A DNA stretch of 64,000 nt from Trueperella abortisuis. GTDB lineage: Bacteria > Actinomycetota > Actinomycetes > Actinomycetales > Actinomycetaceae. Where the stretch lies: NCBI RefSeq assembly GCF_030811095.1, contig NZ_JAUSQL010000001.1, forward strand, positions 930,001 to 994,000, written 5' to 3'. Positions within the stretch are counted from its first letter, which is position 1, and the number at the start of each line of letters is the position of its first letter. Below, piece after piece: positions 1 to 9,481 of this stretch. A program made the translations under genes and the position numbers. The notes below the pieces were generated by a model. It was not told the DNA's origin and ran no database searches. It saw only the letters and a program-made list of their open reading frames with translations.

Positions 1-222
1 GGGGAGCGCTTCGCCGACGCCGACGGCCAGGGATACAAGAAGGCGGACGTCGATAGGCTCCTCGACCGGCTCTCGGAGTACTTCGCCGGCAAGGCGACAC
101 TGACCTCGGGCGAGGTGCGCGGAGCGACGTTCGGCAAGGCGCGCGGGGATGGGGCCTACAGCGAGCCGGTGGTCGACGTCTACCTCGACCACGTGGTTTC
201 GGTTCTGCTGGCGGTGGAGTAA
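1..222 (+). CDS. DivIVA-repeat protein, C-terminal fragment
   Basis: Only the last 73 codons are inside the window; the start is upstream. The visible part has two copies of a short pattern, aromatic-x3-VD-x-x-LD (GYKKADVDRLLDRL, then AYSEPVVDVYLDHVV), separated by a G-rich linker. This is the DivIVA-like repeat seen in short actinobacterial proteins. Such proteins are thought to bind membranes or cell poles, but the role of this one is not known. The TAA stop shares its last A with the dxr start (TAATG), so the two genes are probably co-translated. The family call rests on the repeat alone. Confidence 0.6.
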   Translation, partial: GERFADADGQGYKKADVDRLLDRLSEYFAGKATLTSGEVRGATFGKARGDGAYSEPVVDVYLDHVVSVLLAVE

Positions 223-1436
223 TGCGCGACGTCGTCCTGCTCGGATCTACCGGATCGATCGGAACTCAGGCCCTCGACGTCATCTCCACCCACCCGGGTC
301 GCTTCCGCGTGCGCGGGTTGGGTGCCGGCGGTTCTCACCTCGATCTCCTCGCCAAGCAGGCCTTCGAGCACGACGTCGAGCGGGTCGCTATCGCCTCCGA
401 GCGCGCCGAGGAATTCGACGCGGCCTGGAAGAACGTGGCGGGAGACGCCCCCGCGCCCGAGGTGGCCTGCGGGGATGATGCGATGGTTGACCTGGCCGGC
501 TCTCTGGCCGGTACGGCGGAGGACTCAGGAGTGGTCCTCAACGGCATCACGGGCTCGATCGGCCTGCGCCCCACCCTGGCGGCCCTCGCCTCCGGCGCCA
601 CGCTGGCGCTGGCAAACAAGGAGTCCTTGGTGATCGGCGGCGGCCTCATCGAGGAGGCCATGGCCTGGCCCGGCCAGATCGTGCCGGTGGATTCGGAGCA
701 CTCGGCGCTCGCGCAGGCCCTGCGTTCGGGTCGCCACGAGAAGGGGCTGACAAGCCCGGTGGTGACCGGCAGGAGCGAGGTGCGTCGACTCGTGCTCACG
801 GCGTCGGGCGGCCCGTTCCGCGGGCGCACGCGGGAGCAGCTGGCGCAGGTCACGCCCGCGCAGGCGCTCAACCACCCCACGTGGGCGATGGGCCCGGTGG
901 TGACCATCAACTCATCTACGCTCGTCAACAAGGGCCTCGAGCTCATTGAGGCGGCACTTCTTTTCGACGTCGACCCTGCCGACATCACGGTGGTGGTTCA
1001 CCCCCAGTCCGTCATCCACTCGATGGTGGAGTTCGTTGACGGCTCCACCCTGGCCCAGGCATCACCGCCGGACATGCGCCTGCCCATCGGGCTGGGCCTG
1101 TCTTGGCCCGCTCGCCTCGAAGAGGTGGCGCGCCCGTGCGCGTGGGACACTGCGGCGTCGTGGACATTCGAGCCCTACGACGCCGAGGTATTTCCCGCGA
1201 TCGACCTGGCCCGCGCCGCCGCGGCCGCCTCTGCGCTTCACCCCGCCGTCCTCAACGCCGCCAACGAGGTGTGCGTGGAGGCGTTCCTCGCCTCCCGGAT
1301 CGGCTACCTCGACATCGTTGACACGGTCGGGGCTGTCCTGGAGTCCTTCGACGGCGCCGGCGAGGTCTCGCTGACCGGGGTGCTGCGGGCCGACGCCTGG
1401 GCGCGCCGCGCCGCCCACGAGCGGCTGGGAGTCTAA
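222..1436 (+). CDS. dxr: 1-deoxy-D-xylulose 5-phosphate reductoisomerase
   Basis: Dxr (IspC) converts DXP to 2-C-methyl-D-erythritol 4-phosphate with NADPH, the first committed step of the MEP isoprenoid pathway in the cytoplasm. The 404 residues begin with the NADPH-binding GSTGSIGTQALDV motif (from residue 8). They also carry ALANKESLV, the metal/substrate motif VPVDSEHSA, the flexible-loop region NHPTWAMGPVVTINSSTLVNKGLE, and HPQSVIHSMVE. Length is normal for the family (about 390-400). The ATG overlaps the upstream stop by one base and the next gene starts on the base after this stop. With ispG 1.3 kb downstream, two MEP enzymes flank the rseP protease, the common actinobacterial order. 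Confidence 0.97.
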   Translation: MRDVVLLGSTGSIGTQALDVISTHPGRFRVRGLGAGGSHLDLLAKQAFEHDVERVAIASERAEEFDAAWKNVAGDAPAPEVACGDDAMVDLAGSLAGTAEDSGVVLNGITGSIGLRPTLAALASGATLALANKESLVIGGGLIEEAMAWPGQIVPVDSEHSALAQALRSGRHEKGLTSPVVTGRSEVRRLVLTASGGPFRGRTREQLAQVTPAQALNHPTWAMGPVVTINSSTLVNKGLELIEAALLFDVDPADITVVVHPQSVIHSMVEFVDGSTLAQASPPDMRLPIGLGLSWPARLEEVARPCAWDTAASWTFEPYDAEVFPAIDLARAAAAASALHPAVLNAANEVCVEAFLASRIGYLDIVDTVGAVLESFDGAGEVSLTGVLRADAWARRAAHERLGV

Positions 1437-2729
1437 GTGGCCGCAATCGGCATCGTCTTCCTCATCGTCGGCCTGCTGGCATCGGTGGGCATCCACGAGC
1501 TCGGCCACCTGGTGCCCGCCAAGCGCTTCGGGGTGAAGGTCAGCCAGTACTTCATCGGCTTTGGCCCCACCCTGTGGTCCACGACCCGGGGCGGGACAGA
1601 ATACGGCATCAAGGCGATCCCGCTCGGCGGCTTCGTGCGGATCGCGGGCATGCTCGCCCCCGCCAGGGCCGGCACGCCCGTGGAGAAGAACGGCCAGGTC
1701 ACGCTCGCCGAGGAGGCTCGCCGCGCGTCGGCGGCGGAGCTCGGTCCGGGTGAAGAGCACCAGGCGTTCTGGCGTCTGCCGGCCGCCAAGAAGCTCGCCG
1801 TGATGTTCGGCGGGCCGCTGACCAACCTCGTCCTTGCCACGCTCCTGATCGGCGTGGTCATCTCGGGCATCGGGGTGGCTCAGCCGACGACGACGGTCGG
1901 CGCCATCAGCCCGTGCGTGGGCGAGGTCGAAGCCGATCAGTGCGCGGGCAAGCCGGAAAGCCCGGCATCACGCTCGGCGCTGCGCGTGGGCGACGTCGTC
2001 GTGTCCTGGGCCGGGCGTCAGGTCACCACGTGGCCCGAGCTGTCCGCGGCGATCGCTGAGGGTGGAACCGGGCCTGTCACGGTCGGCGTCGTGCGCGGGG
2101 GCGAACCGGTCGACGTCCTCATCACCCCCATCCCCGTCCGGCGAACCGTGGTCGATGGGGGCCAGGCGGTGCTCGACGAGTCAGGCCAGCCGCTGACGCG
2201 GGAGGTTCCGTATGCGGGCATCTCCCCGGCTTACGAGCGCCAGCGCCAACCGCTCACGCGCGCTGCGGCAGTGACCGGCAACGTCGCTGTTGGCACGGCG
2301 AAGGTGGTTCTCACCCTCCCCACCCAGCTATGGAACATGGCCACCGAGCTCCTCACGGGTGGGGAGCGCGACCGGTCCGGGGTGGTCGGGATCGTCGGCG
2401 TGGCGGACATCGCGGGGAACATCACCTCCTCGAGCGCCGCACACTACACGGCTGTCGACCGCCTCGGGGACCTGACGATGCTGCTCGCCGGGCTCAACAT
2501 GTCGTTATTCGTCTTCAACATGATCCCGCTGCTGCCGCTCGACGGCGGCCACATCCTCGGCGCGCTGATCGAGGGCTCCCGGCGTCGCCTCGCCAAGATC
2601 CGCGGCAAGGCCGATCCGGGCCCCTTCGACACCGCCCGCCTCCTGCCGCTGAGCAACGTCGTCTTCTTCGCGCTCATCGCGATGACGGTGTTGCTCGTGG
2701 TCGCCGATATCGTGAACCCCGTCGTGTAG
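1437..2729 (+). CDS. rseP: Site-2 intramembrane metalloprotease, RseP/Rip1 family
   Basis: A membrane zinc protease of the family that cuts anti-sigma factors and other single-pass proteins inside the bilayer (RseP in E. coli, Rip1 in mycobacteria). The first membrane helix carries the zinc motif HELGH at residues 20-24. A PDZ-like domain follows at about residues 175-260 ([15 protein letters not shown]). The second metal motif is LPLDGGHIL near residue 365, and a final membrane helix lies at the C-terminus. It is 430 residues, starting at GTG directly after the dxr stop. The substrate cannot be told from the sequence; no anti-sigma factor is nearby. Confidence 0.93.
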   Translation: MAAIGIVFLIVGLLASVGIHELGHLVPAKRFGVKVSQYFIGFGPTLWSTTRGGTEYGIKAIPLGGFVRIAGMLAPARAGTPVEKNGQVTLAEEARRASAAELGPGEEHQAFWRLPAAKKLAVMFGGPLTNLVLATLLIGVVISGIGVAQPTTTVGAISPCVGEVEADQCAGKPESPASRSALRVGDVVVSWAGRQVTTWPELSAAIAEGGTGPVTVGVVRGGEPVDVLITPIPVRRTVVDGGQAVLDESGQPLTREVPYAGISPAYERQRQPLTRAAAVTGNVAVGTAKVVLTLPTQLWNMATELLTGGERDRSGVVGIVGVADIAGNITSSSAAHYTAVDRLGDLTMLLAGLNMSLFVFNMIPLLPLDGGHILGALIEGSRRRLAKIRGKADPGPFDTARLLPLSNVVFFALIAMTVLLVVADIVNPVV

Positions 2730-2763
2730 CGTGCCTTCGGTGGGGAATCTCGCCTGGAAGTGC

Positions 2764-2769
2764 GATAAT
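2764..2769 (+). promoter_or_regulatory. -10 element of ispG (leaderless)
   Basis: GATAAT ends 7 nt before GTG 2777, so transcription should begin at or next to the start codon. No clear -35 and no Shine-Dalgarno sequence are present. Confidence 0.6.
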
Positions 2770-2776
2770 CGTGTTC

Positions 2777-3937
2777 GTGAATAAACCAGTTGCTCTTGGA
2801 ATCCCATCCGTGCACGAGGCCCCCGCGCCGCTCAGCCCGCGCAAGAAGACCCGCCAGATCAAGGTCGGCGACGTCCTCGTGGGAGGCGACGCGCCCGTGA
2901 CCGTGCAGTCGATGACTACCACGAAGACGCACGACGTCGGTGCCACGCTCCAGCAGATCGCCGAGCTGACCGCCGCTGGTTGCGACATTGTGCGCGTGGC
3001 CTGCCCCACCGACAAGGACGCCGACGCGCTGAAGGTCATTGCCCGCCAGGCCACGATCCCCGTGGTCGCCGACATCCACTTCCAGCCGCGCTACGTGTTC
3101 GCCGCGATCGACGCCGGCATGGGCGTGCGCGTTAACCCGGGCAATATCAAAAAGTTTGACGACCGCATCCCGGAGATCGCGGCCGCTGCGAACGCCAACG
3201 GTACTGCCATGCGAATCGGCATCAACGCCGGCTCTCTCGACCCGCGCCTGCTGAAGAAGTACGGCAAGGCCACCCCGGAGGCCCTCGTGGAATCCGCGGT
3301 CAACGAGGCGCGCCTGTTCGAGGACGCCGGCTTTTACGACTTCGCGATCTCGGTCAAGCACCACGACCCGGTCACAATGGTCCGCGCCTACGAGCTGCTC
3401 TCGGAGGCGGGGGACTGGCCGCTGCACCTGGGCGTGACGGAGGCCGGCCCGCAGTTCCAGGGCACCATCAAGTCGTCGGTCGCCTTCGGTGCCCTGCTAT
3501 CGGAGGGCATCGGGGATACGATCCGCGTCTCCCTGTCTGCACCGCCGGTCGAAGAGGTGAAGGTGGGCGAGGAAATCCTGCGCTCGCTCGGCCTGCGTCC
3601 GCGCAAGCTCGAGATAGTCTCCTGCCCCTCCTGTGGGCGCGCTCAGGTGGACGTCTACGAGCTGGCCAACAACGTCTCCGAAGGCCTCAAGGACATCACC
3701 TTCCCGCTGCGTGTGGCCGTCATGGGTTGCGTCGTTAACGGCCCCGGAGAGGCGCGCGAGGCGGACCTCGGCGTCGCCTCTGGCAACGGCAAGGGGCAGA
3801 TCTTCGTGCGCGGTAAGGTGGTTCAGACGGTGCCCGAGGAGGACATTGTTGAGACCCTCATCGGGCGGGCCAGGATCGTGGCCGAGGAACTGGGGCTCGC
3901 CGAGGATCCGGAGTCGCACGTCGAAGTGATCGTCTAG
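2777..3937 (+). CDS. ispG: 4-hydroxy-3-methylbut-2-enyl diphosphate synthase (flavodoxin)
   Basis: IspG (GcpE) is the [4Fe-4S] enzyme that converts MEcPP to HMBPP in the MEP pathway. The frame is open far upstream into rseP, but that part overlaps rseP in another frame and is not protein-like. The -10 placement favours GTG 2777 (386 residues); GTG 2771 is an alternative. Family signatures are [26 protein letters not shown], and the C-terminal cluster cysteines in SCPSCGR and [11 protein letters not shown]. The TAG stop overlaps the GTG of the following acetyltransferase by one base. Confidence 0.96.
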   Translation: MNKPVALGIPSVHEAPAPLSPRKKTRQIKVGDVLVGGDAPVTVQSMTTTKTHDVGATLQQIAELTAAGCDIVRVACPTDKDADALKVIARQATIPVVADIHFQPRYVFAAIDAGMGVRVNPGNIKKFDDRIPEIAAAANANGTAMRIGINAGSLDPRLLKKYGKATPEALVESAVNEARLFEDAGFYDFAISVKHHDPVTMVRAYELLSEAGDWPLHLGVTEAGPQFQGTIKSSVAFGALLSEGIGDTIRVSLSAPPVEEVKVGEEILRSLGLRPRKLEIVSCPSCGRAQVDVYELANNVSEGLKDITFPLRVAVMGCVVNGPGEAREADLGVASGNGKGQIFVRGKVVQTVPEEDIVETLIGRARIVAEELGLAEDPESHVEVIV

Positions 3938-4788
3938 TGCGCTGGTTGCGCAGGCCGGGGCGGCTGCGCAGGCTCGGCCCCACCGATCGCCAGGCGGCCC
4001 TCGACCTGCTTGCCACGGACCCCGTGCAGAGCATCCTCGCGCGCGTTCCGATCGAGGAGGGCTGGGCCCGGCCCAGTCACGCGCTCGGGCTTGTCGACGA
4101 CGCCGGGCGGCTGACGGCCGTGGCGTGGAACGGCGCGAACTTGGTACCTTTCGGTTTTGACGACGCCGGACTGGACCTGCTGGCCGATCACGTGCTTTCC
4201 ACGCGTCGCATCTTCTCCTCGCTGGTCGGCCCGCGCGAGCAGGTCATGCCGCTGTGGGAGCGGATTGAGGCCGGCGTAGGCCCGGCGCGTGAGGTGCGTG
4301 AGAGCCAGCTGTCGATGGTTTATCGCGGTGGGGAGGTCGTGGCGCCGGACCCGCGGGTTCGGCCGGCACGGATCGGCGAGGGTTCGCTCGTGTTGCCGGC
4401 GTCGGTGGCGATGTTCACCGAGGAGGTTGGCTACAACCCGCTTGCCTACGGGACGGGGTACTCCCACCGCGTCCACAGTCTCGTGCGCGCTGGCCAGACC
4501 TTCGTGAGGATGGGGATCGGTGCCGACGGGCGCGAACGCGTCGAGTTCAAGGCCGATATCGGTGCGCTGGCCGGTGGAGTGGCACAGATTCAGGGGGTGT
4601 GGACGGCGCCCGACCTGCGCGGCCAGGGGATCGCGACGGCGGCGATGGTGCAGGTGGCGAGGACGGTCCGGGAAACGACGGCGCCCACCGTTTCTCTCTA
4701 CGTCAACGATTACAACGTGCCCGCCGTGCGCGTGTATGAGAAAGCGGGATTCGTGACCGTGGGGGAGTATTCGACGATCCTGCTCTAG
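3937..4788 (+). CDS. GNAT acetyltransferase with N-terminal DUF4081-like region
   Basis: 283 residues. The C-terminal half is a GNAT fold with the acetyl-CoA motif DLRGQGIATAAM near residues 225-237, followed by SLYVNDYNVPAVRVYEKAGF, typical of the last strands and helix. The N-terminal half resembles the DUF4081 region of actinobacterial GNAT proteins. A gene of this kind follows ispG in many actinobacteria (the Rv2867c position in M. tuberculosis). The substrate is unknown. It begins at GTG overlapping the ispG stop and is probably in the same transcript. Confidence 0.85.
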   Translation: MRWLRRPGRLRRLGPTDRQAALDLLATDPVQSILARVPIEEGWARPSHALGLVDDAGRLTAVAWNGANLVPFGFDDAGLDLLADHVLSTRRIFSSLVGPREQVMPLWERIEAGVGPAREVRESQLSMVYRGGEVVAPDPRVRPARIGEGSLVLPASVAMFTEEVGYNPLAYGTGYSHRVHSLVRAGQTFVRMGIGADGRERVEFKADIGALAGGVAQIQGVWTAPDLRGQGIATAAMVQVARTVRETTAPTVSLYVNDYNVPAVRVYEKAGFVTVGEYSTILL

Positions 4789-4871
4789 GCCGCCAGCGCG
4801 CCGGGGCGCGTTTGCCGGATCTGGCGCGGCTCGACATGGTGGCCGAGTACGGAAATGACGGCCCGGCCATA

Positions 4872-4877
4872 TACACT
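4872..4877 (+). promoter_or_regulatory. -10 element of proS (leaderless)
   Basis: TACACT lies 7 nt before GTG 4885. This favours the GTG start, which gives the family N-terminus MLRMSxLF, over the in-frame ATG at 4855. Confidence 0.65.
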
Positions 4878-4884
4878 GGGGACT

Positions 4885-6672
4885 GTGCTAAGAATGTCTC
4901 ACCTTTTTGTTAAGACCCTTCGCGAGGATCCCGCCGACGCCGAGGTCGATTCCCACAAGCTGCTGGTGCGCGCGGGCTACATCCGCCGCGTCGCCCCCGG
5001 TATCTACACCTGGTTGCCGCTTGGCCTGCGGGTGCTGCGCAAGGTTGAGCAGATCATCCGCGAGGAGCTGGACGCCGCAGGCGCCCAAGAGATGCTCTTC
5101 CCGGCGCTGCTCCCGCGCGAACCGTACGAGGCCACAAACCGCTGGGAGGAGTACGGTGCGAACCTCTTCCGGCTCAAGGACCGCCGCGATAACGACTATC
5201 TGCTGGCCCCCACGCACGAAGAGATGTTTACCCTCGCTGTCAAGGATCAGTGCAGCTCTTACAAGGACCTGCCGCTGAACCTGTACCAGTTCCAGACGAA
5301 GTACCGCGACGAGGCGCGCCCGCGCGCCGGCCTCCTGCGCACGCGCGAATTCGTCATGAAGGACGCCTACTCCTTCGACATCGACGATGCCGGCTTGGAT
5401 GCCTCCTACCAGATTATGCGCGATGCATATGAGCGCATCTTCACCAGGCTTGGCCTGCCCTACGTCATCTGTGCCGCCACTTCCGGCGCCATGGGCGGCT
5501 CGCGCTCCGAGGAGTTCCTCTCGCCCACCGCGGTGGGGGAGGACACGTTCGTCGTCTCGGACGGTGGGTACGCCGCCAACACGGAGGCCGTCACCACTGC
5601 GCCCCTGCCTGAGCTTGACTATGCGGGCGTGCCCGCGCAGGAGGTCCTGCCCACGCCCGATTGCAAGACGATCGAGGCGCTCGTCAACCTTGCCAACCAG
5701 GTCAAGCCGCGCGAGGATCGCCCGTGGGAGGCCTCGGACACGCTGAAGAACGTTGTTGTCGTGGCCATCCACCCGAACGGGGAGCGCGAGCTCGTCGTCG
5801 TCGGCATGCCGGGCGACCGCGAGGCCGACCTCAAGCGCATCGAGGCGAACCTCGCCCCGGCCGAGATCGAGATGGCTAGCGCCGAGGATCTGGCCGCCCA
5901 CCCCGAGCTCGTGCCCGGTTACATCGGCCCGAATCGGATCGGCCCGAACTCGCCGCAGCGAGTGGTTGGTGAGGACGGCGCGATCTCCGGCTCCGTGCGC
6001 TACCTCCTCGACCCGCACGTGGTGCGCGGGTCGGCCTGGATCACCGGAGCGGACGTCGAGCAGCACCACGCCTTCAACATGGTCTACGGGCGCGACTTCG
6101 AGGCTGACGGATTCGTCGAGGCTGTCCAGGTGCGCGACGGCGACGACGCCCCCGACGGTTCCGGCCCGCTTCGTATTGAACGTGGCATGGAAATCGGCCA
6201 CATCTTCCAGCTGGGACGCAAGTACGCCAAGGCACTCGACCTCACTGTCCTTGACCAGAACGGCAAGTCCGTGGTGGTGACCATGGGCTCCTACGGCATC
6301 GGTGTCTCGCGCGCGGTTGCCGCCCTCGCCGAGCTCAATCACGACGACGCCGGCCTGGCCTGGCCCACGCACGTCGCCCCCGCCGTGGTCCACGTGCTGG
6401 CCACCGGCAAGGAGGAGGAGATCTTCGAGGCGGCCGAGCGGATCGCCTCGAAGCTGGATGACGCCGGTGTGGAGGTCATCTACGACGACCGGCGCAGGGT
6501 TTCGGCGGGCGTGAAGTTCAAGGACTTCGAGCTGATTGGCGTGCCCTACGGCGTCGTCGTCGGGCGGGGTTTGAAGGACGGCAAGGTCGAACTTCGCGAC
6601 CGGCGCAGTGGCGAGCGGCGCGAGCTGGAGCTCGCCGATGCGGTGGCCGAGATCACCGCGATGCTGGCCTAG
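4885..6672 (+). CDS. proS: Prolyl-tRNA synthetase, bacterial type
   Basis: Charges tRNA-Pro with proline using ATP. With the GTG start the protein is 595 residues and begins [15 protein letters not shown], the usual N-terminus in actinobacteria. Class II motifs are visible: motif 2 around [18 protein letters not shown] and motif 3 at [10 protein letters not shown] YbaK-like editing insertion occupies about residues 225-400, as in bacterial-type ProRS. The C-terminal anticodon-binding domain is present (about 495-595). No Shine-Dalgarno sequence precedes it, in line with a leaderless mRNA. It is separated from the upstream GNAT by 96 nt. Confidence 0.97.
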   Translation: MLRMSHLFVKTLREDPADAEVDSHKLLVRAGYIRRVAPGIYTWLPLGLRVLRKVEQIIREELDAAGAQEMLFPALLPREPYEATNRWEEYGANLFRLKDRRDNDYLLAPTHEEMFTLAVKDQCSSYKDLPLNLYQFQTKYRDEARPRAGLLRTREFVMKDAYSFDIDDAGLDASYQIMRDAYERIFTRLGLPYVICAATSGAMGGSRSEEFLSPTAVGEDTFVVSDGGYAANTEAVTTAPLPELDYAGVPAQEVLPTPDCKTIEALVNLANQVKPREDRPWEASDTLKNVVVVAIHPNGERELVVVGMPGDREADLKRIEANLAPAEIEMASAEDLAAHPELVPGYIGPNRIGPNSPQRVVGEDGAISGSVRYLLDPHVVRGSAWITGADVEQHHAFNMVYGRDFEADGFVEAVQVRDGDDAPDGSGPLRIERGMEIGHIFQLGRKYAKALDLTVLDQNGKSVVVTMGSYGIGVSRAVAALAELNHDDAGLAWPTHVAPAVVHVLATGKEEEIFEAAERIASKLDDAGVEVIYDDRRRVSAGVKFKDFELIGVPYGVVVGRGLKDGKVELRDRRSGERRELELADAVAEITAMLA

Positions 6673-6684
6673 CGTGACGCTGGG

Positions 6685-7521
6685 CTAGCGTGCCGCTGAC
6701 GCGCTCGCGGCTTCGATCCCCGGCAGCGCCTCGATGAGGGGCGCGTCCGGGGCCTGCGAGAAGCGGCACACGAAGGCCGCGATTGCCTGCTTGCCCGCCT
6801 GGTCAGCTTGGGTGGCGGAAAACGCCAGCTGGTCGATCAGCAGGCGGTAGGAATCCTCAACATAGTTCCCGCCTTCCGGCTCGGGGGCGATGACGGGGCG
6901 GTCGTCGGGCGCGCCGGCGGCGAGCTGGGCGTCGAGAAGATCGGATAGCTCGTCGATGCGGGCGAGTTCGGCGTCGCGCTGGCCGCGGGGGAGCGTGGCG
7001 GCGTGCCACTCGAACCACTGGCGTGCGGTCTCGATGTTCTCCACGGCCACCCCGGTGGTGAGGGATCGGGCCAGGTCGGTCAGCTCGTAGTCGCCGCACT
7101 GGTCGGCGTCCGTGGCTCCCAGGGCGAGGGAGGAGATCCCGATCGAGGTGGCAACCGGTCCAAGCGAGGAGTCGAGGGCGGCTTTCGACAGTTCGATGAG
7201 CTCCTTGTGGACGTCGGAGCTGGCGGTGTAGGGGGCGCTAGGATTGGTGTAGCCCTCGGGGGCGCCCTCGGGCCACGGCACCCAGACTCCGCCGAGCGCC
7301 TCGGTCCACTGCCCGGCGGCCTGCGCAAACTCCGCGTCCTTCGCGATGGCGGCTGCGCGGCCGGCGAGACCCTGGCGGGCGACCTCGGCCTCCGAGGCCG
7401 GCGCGGGTGAGACGTCCCGGTCGAGGCGGGCGCCCATGACGACCATGACGAGCGCGAAGATCGCCACGCTCAGAAGTAGCGCGCCGCTGAACGCGAGTGT
7501 GGAGCCTTGTCGATGTGCCAT
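6685..7521 (-). CDS. Unknown membrane-anchored protein
   Basis: 278 residues with one N-terminal membrane helix (about residues 12-33) after MAHRQG, then a soluble, mainly helical, acidic and alanine-rich domain that should lie outside the cell. There are two cysteines (DADQCGDYE and AFVCRFSQA). No family was recognised. Proteins of the ferritin-like DUF4439 type often occupy the spot divergent from rimP, but this one lacks an obvious match, so no function is given. The start at 7521 rather than the GTG at 7539 is chosen because a -10-like hexamer sits 6 nt upstream. It is divergent from rimP, with 39 nt between the starts. Confidence 0.75.
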   Translation of the reverse strand: MAHRQGSTLAFSGALLLSVAIFALVMVVMGARLDRDVSPAPASEAEVARQGLAGRAAAIAKDAEFAQAAGQWTEALGGVWVPWPEGAPEGYTNPSAPYTASSDVHKELIELSKAALDSSLGPVATSIGISSLALGATDADQCGDYELTDLARSLTTGVAVENIETARQWFEWHAATLPRGQRDAELARIDELSDLLDAQLAAGAPDDRPVIAPEPEGGNYVEDSYRLLIDQLAFSATQADQAGKQAIAAFVCRFSQAPDAPLIEALPGIEAASASAAR

Positions 7522-7527
7522 AACTTT

Positions 7528-7533
7528 ATCCTG
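7528..7533 (-). promoter_or_regulatory. -10 element of the divergent unknown gene
   Basis: On the minus strand CAGGAT is followed by 6 nt and then the ATG at 7521, the leaderless spacing seen at many genes in this window. Confidence 0.45.
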
Positions 7534-7547
7534 CCACACGGCGCGGG

Positions 7548-7553
7548 TAGAAT
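7548..7553 (+). promoter_or_regulatory. -10 element of rimP (leaderless)
   Basis: TAGAAT lies 7 nt before ATG 7561. It sits within the short divergent promoter region. Confidence 0.6.
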
Positions 7554-7560
7554 TTCCACC

Positions 7561-8010
7561 ATGTCAAAGGTATCTGAAATCGCCGAACTCATTCGGCCCG
7601 GCGTGGAGAGCCGGGGGCTCTTCCTGGAGGACGTCTCGCTTACCCGCGCGGGCAAGCATTCCGTGCTGCGCGTCACCATCGACCTTCCGGACGGGCCGGG
7701 GAACGTGGACTCGGAGCAGCTGGCGGATGCCACGCGTGTGGTCTCCGCCGCGCTTGACGAGTCCGACCCGATCTCAGGGGCCTACACGCTTGAGGTCTCC
7801 ACGCCGGGGGCGGAGCGCAAACTGACGCAGCCGCGCCATTTTATGCGCGCACAGGGGCGGCTTGCGAAGGTGGTGCTCAAGAGTGGGGAGGCGCTCACGG
7901 GCAGGGTGATGGGCGTCGAAGATGATAACGTAACACTTGCTCTGGATGGCGCACAGCGCGTGATTGCGCTGGAGCAGATCGCTAAGGCCAACGTCCAGAT
8001 TGAGTTTTAG
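7561..8010 (+). CDS. rimP: Ribosome maturation factor RimP
   Basis: RimP helps mature the 30S subunit. The 149 residues show the two-domain layout: an N-terminal alpha/beta domain with LRVTIDLPDGPGNVDSEQLADATRVVS, then the family motif YTLEVSTPGAERKLTQPRHF and a C-terminal SH3-like barrel. It is the first gene of the rimP-nusA-ylxR-infB-rbfA-truB cluster. The mRNA appears leaderless, whereas nusA, 8 nt downstream, has a strong Shine-Dalgarno sequence (GGAGGA). Confidence 0.93.
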   Translation: MSKVSEIAELIRPGVESRGLFLEDVSLTRAGKHSVLRVTIDLPDGPGNVDSEQLADATRVVSAALDESDPISGAYTLEVSTPGAERKLTQPRHFMRAQGRLAKVVLKSGEALTGRVMGVEDDNVTLALDGAQRVIALEQIAKANVQIEF

Positions 8011-8018
8011 GAGGAACC

Positions 8019-9041
8019 GTGGACATCTCGATTAATGAGCTCAAGATTGTCGAAAGCGAGCTTGGGGTTGATCTGGATATCTTGCTCGGCGCGATCGAGG
8101 AGGCCCTCCTGCACGCATACAACCGTGCGCCCGGCGCGATCCGGGGCGCGCGCATCGAGCTGAACCGCTCCACTGGCGTGGTCACGGTGTGGGCGCCGGA
8201 GGTGGACGAGGAGGGCAACGTCATCGGCGAGTTCGATGACACCCCGAATGACTTCGGCCGTATCGCCACCTCGACCGCGCGTTCGATCATCGCCCAGCGC
8301 CTGCGCGACGCCGAGTCTGCTCGTATCCTGGGTGACTTTAAGGGCAAACAGGGCAAGATCGTGGCCGGCACCGTCGACTCGGCGGCCGGCTCGGGAGGCG
8401 TGTCACGCGACATGTTCGTGGAGCTGGGCGACAACCGTGGCCTGCTCCGGGCGGAGGAACAGGTACCCACAGAGCACTTCAGGCACGGCGACCTTATTCG
8501 CGCCCTCGTGCTCGACATCAACGTTGGCCCCCGGGGCGCCTCGATTCGCCTGTCCCGCTCGCACCCGGATTTCGTCCGCGAGCTGTTCGCCACCGAGGTT
8601 CCCGAGATCGAATCCGGGGTGGTGGAGATTGTGGCGCTTGCGCGCGAAGCTGGCCACCGCTCCAAGGTCGCCGTGTGGTCGAACGACCCGACGGTGGCAG
8701 CGAAGGGCGCCTGCATCGGGCCGAACGGGCAGCGTGTGCGGGCGGTGACGCAGGAGCTGCAGGGGGAGAAGATCGACATCGTCGACTACGACGACGACAT
8801 CGCGGCCTTCATTGCCGCAGCCCTGTCTCCGGCCAGCGTGATCCGGGTTGACGTCCTCAACCGGGACACGCGCCAGGCTCGGGCCATCGTCCCCGATGAC
8901 CAGGCCTCGCTCGCGATCGGCAAGGAGGCACAGAACGTGCGGCTCGCCGCGAAGCTGACCGGGTGGTCGATCGACATCCGTAAGGCCTCGGAGGATACGC
9001 GGTCTTCCTCGCAGGATTCCGCCTCGCAGGAGTTGAGGTAA
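8019..9041 (+). CDS. nusA: Transcription termination/antitermination factor NusA
   Basis: NusA binds RNA polymerase and nascent RNA to modulate pausing, termination and antitermination. The 340 residues comprise the N-terminal RNAP-binding domain, an S1 domain (about 130-200) and two KH domains with GACIGPNGQRVRAV and LAIGKEAQNVRLAAKLTGW. The C-terminal acidic repeats of proteobacterial NusA are absent, as usual in actinobacteria. It starts at GTG 8019 behind the Shine-Dalgarno sequence AGGAGGAACC. The last 20 residues are a Ser/Asp/Gln-rich tail. Confidence 0.96.
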   Translation: MDISINELKIVESELGVDLDILLGAIEEALLHAYNRAPGAIRGARIELNRSTGVVTVWAPEVDEEGNVIGEFDDTPNDFGRIATSTARSIIAQRLRDAESARILGDFKGKQGKIVAGTVDSAAGSGGVSRDMFVELGDNRGLLRAEEQVPTEHFRHGDLIRALVLDINVGPRGASIRLSRSHPDFVRELFATEVPEIESGVVEIVALAREAGHRSKVAVWSNDPTVAAKGACIGPNGQRVRAVTQELQGEKIDIVDYDDDIAAFIAAALSPASVIRVDVLNRDTRQARAIVPDDQASLAIGKEAQNVRLAAKLTGWSIDIRKASEDTRSSSQDSASQELR

Positions 9042-9081
9042 CTCACCTACGCTGGCCGTGTTGCGCTCTTCGCGGGTGAGA

Positions 9082-9087
9082 TAGACT
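9082..9087 (+). promoter_or_regulatory. -10-like element before ylxR
   Basis: TAGACT with 9 nt to ATG 9097, giving a leader of at most 2-3 nt. It would be an internal promoter of the nusA-infB cluster. Confidence 0.4.
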
Positions 9088-9096
9088 GTCCGAGGT

Positions 9097-9354
9097 ATGT
9101 CATCACACTCTCGCTCCGTTCCCATGCGCACATGCATCGCGTGCCGAGGTGTTGTACATTCCCACGAACTTCTTCGTATCGCGCTGAAGGACGGGGTTGC
9201 GTGCCCCGATCCGGACCACGTTGCGGGAGGGCGTGGGGCGTGGGTTCATCCCACCCCCGAATGTGTCAAGTTGGCGTTGGCTAAACGTGCACTGAACCGT
9301 GCCTTTCGGCGCGAGGTCGGTGATCAGGCGATGCGGGCTTGGCTCGAGAAATGA
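9097..9354 (+). CDS. ylxR: YlxR-family (DUF448) RNA-binding-like protein
   Basis: A small basic protein of the YlxR/DUF448 family, found between nusA and infB in many bacteria. The motif MRTCIACRGV followed by GRGAWVHPTPECVKLALAKRALNRAFRR is diagnostic. A nucleic-acid binding or nucleoid/RNase P-related role has been proposed for the family. The upstream ATG at 9097 adds nine residues; ATG 9124 would also give a family-typical start. It is 85 residues with the first start. Confidence 0.88.
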   Translation: MSSHSRSVPMRTCIACRGVVHSHELLRIALKDGVACPDPDHVAGGRGAWVHPTPECVKLALAKRALNRAFRREVGDQAMRAWLEK

Positions 9355-9481
9355 CCGGTGGGCGCAAGCCCAAGAGATGAAAGCGGGTAGAAAGCCGATG
9401 GGCACCCGATGAGTACCCAGCGATGAGCTGTCTGCAAGAGGTCTGACGCCGGAGTGCGCGGACCAAAGAATAAGGAGAACT

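Noticed and set aside
2330..2776. N-terminal extension of ispG
   Set aside because: It overlaps rseP in another frame, is Arg/His-rich shadow sequence, and IspG proteins start near 2777.
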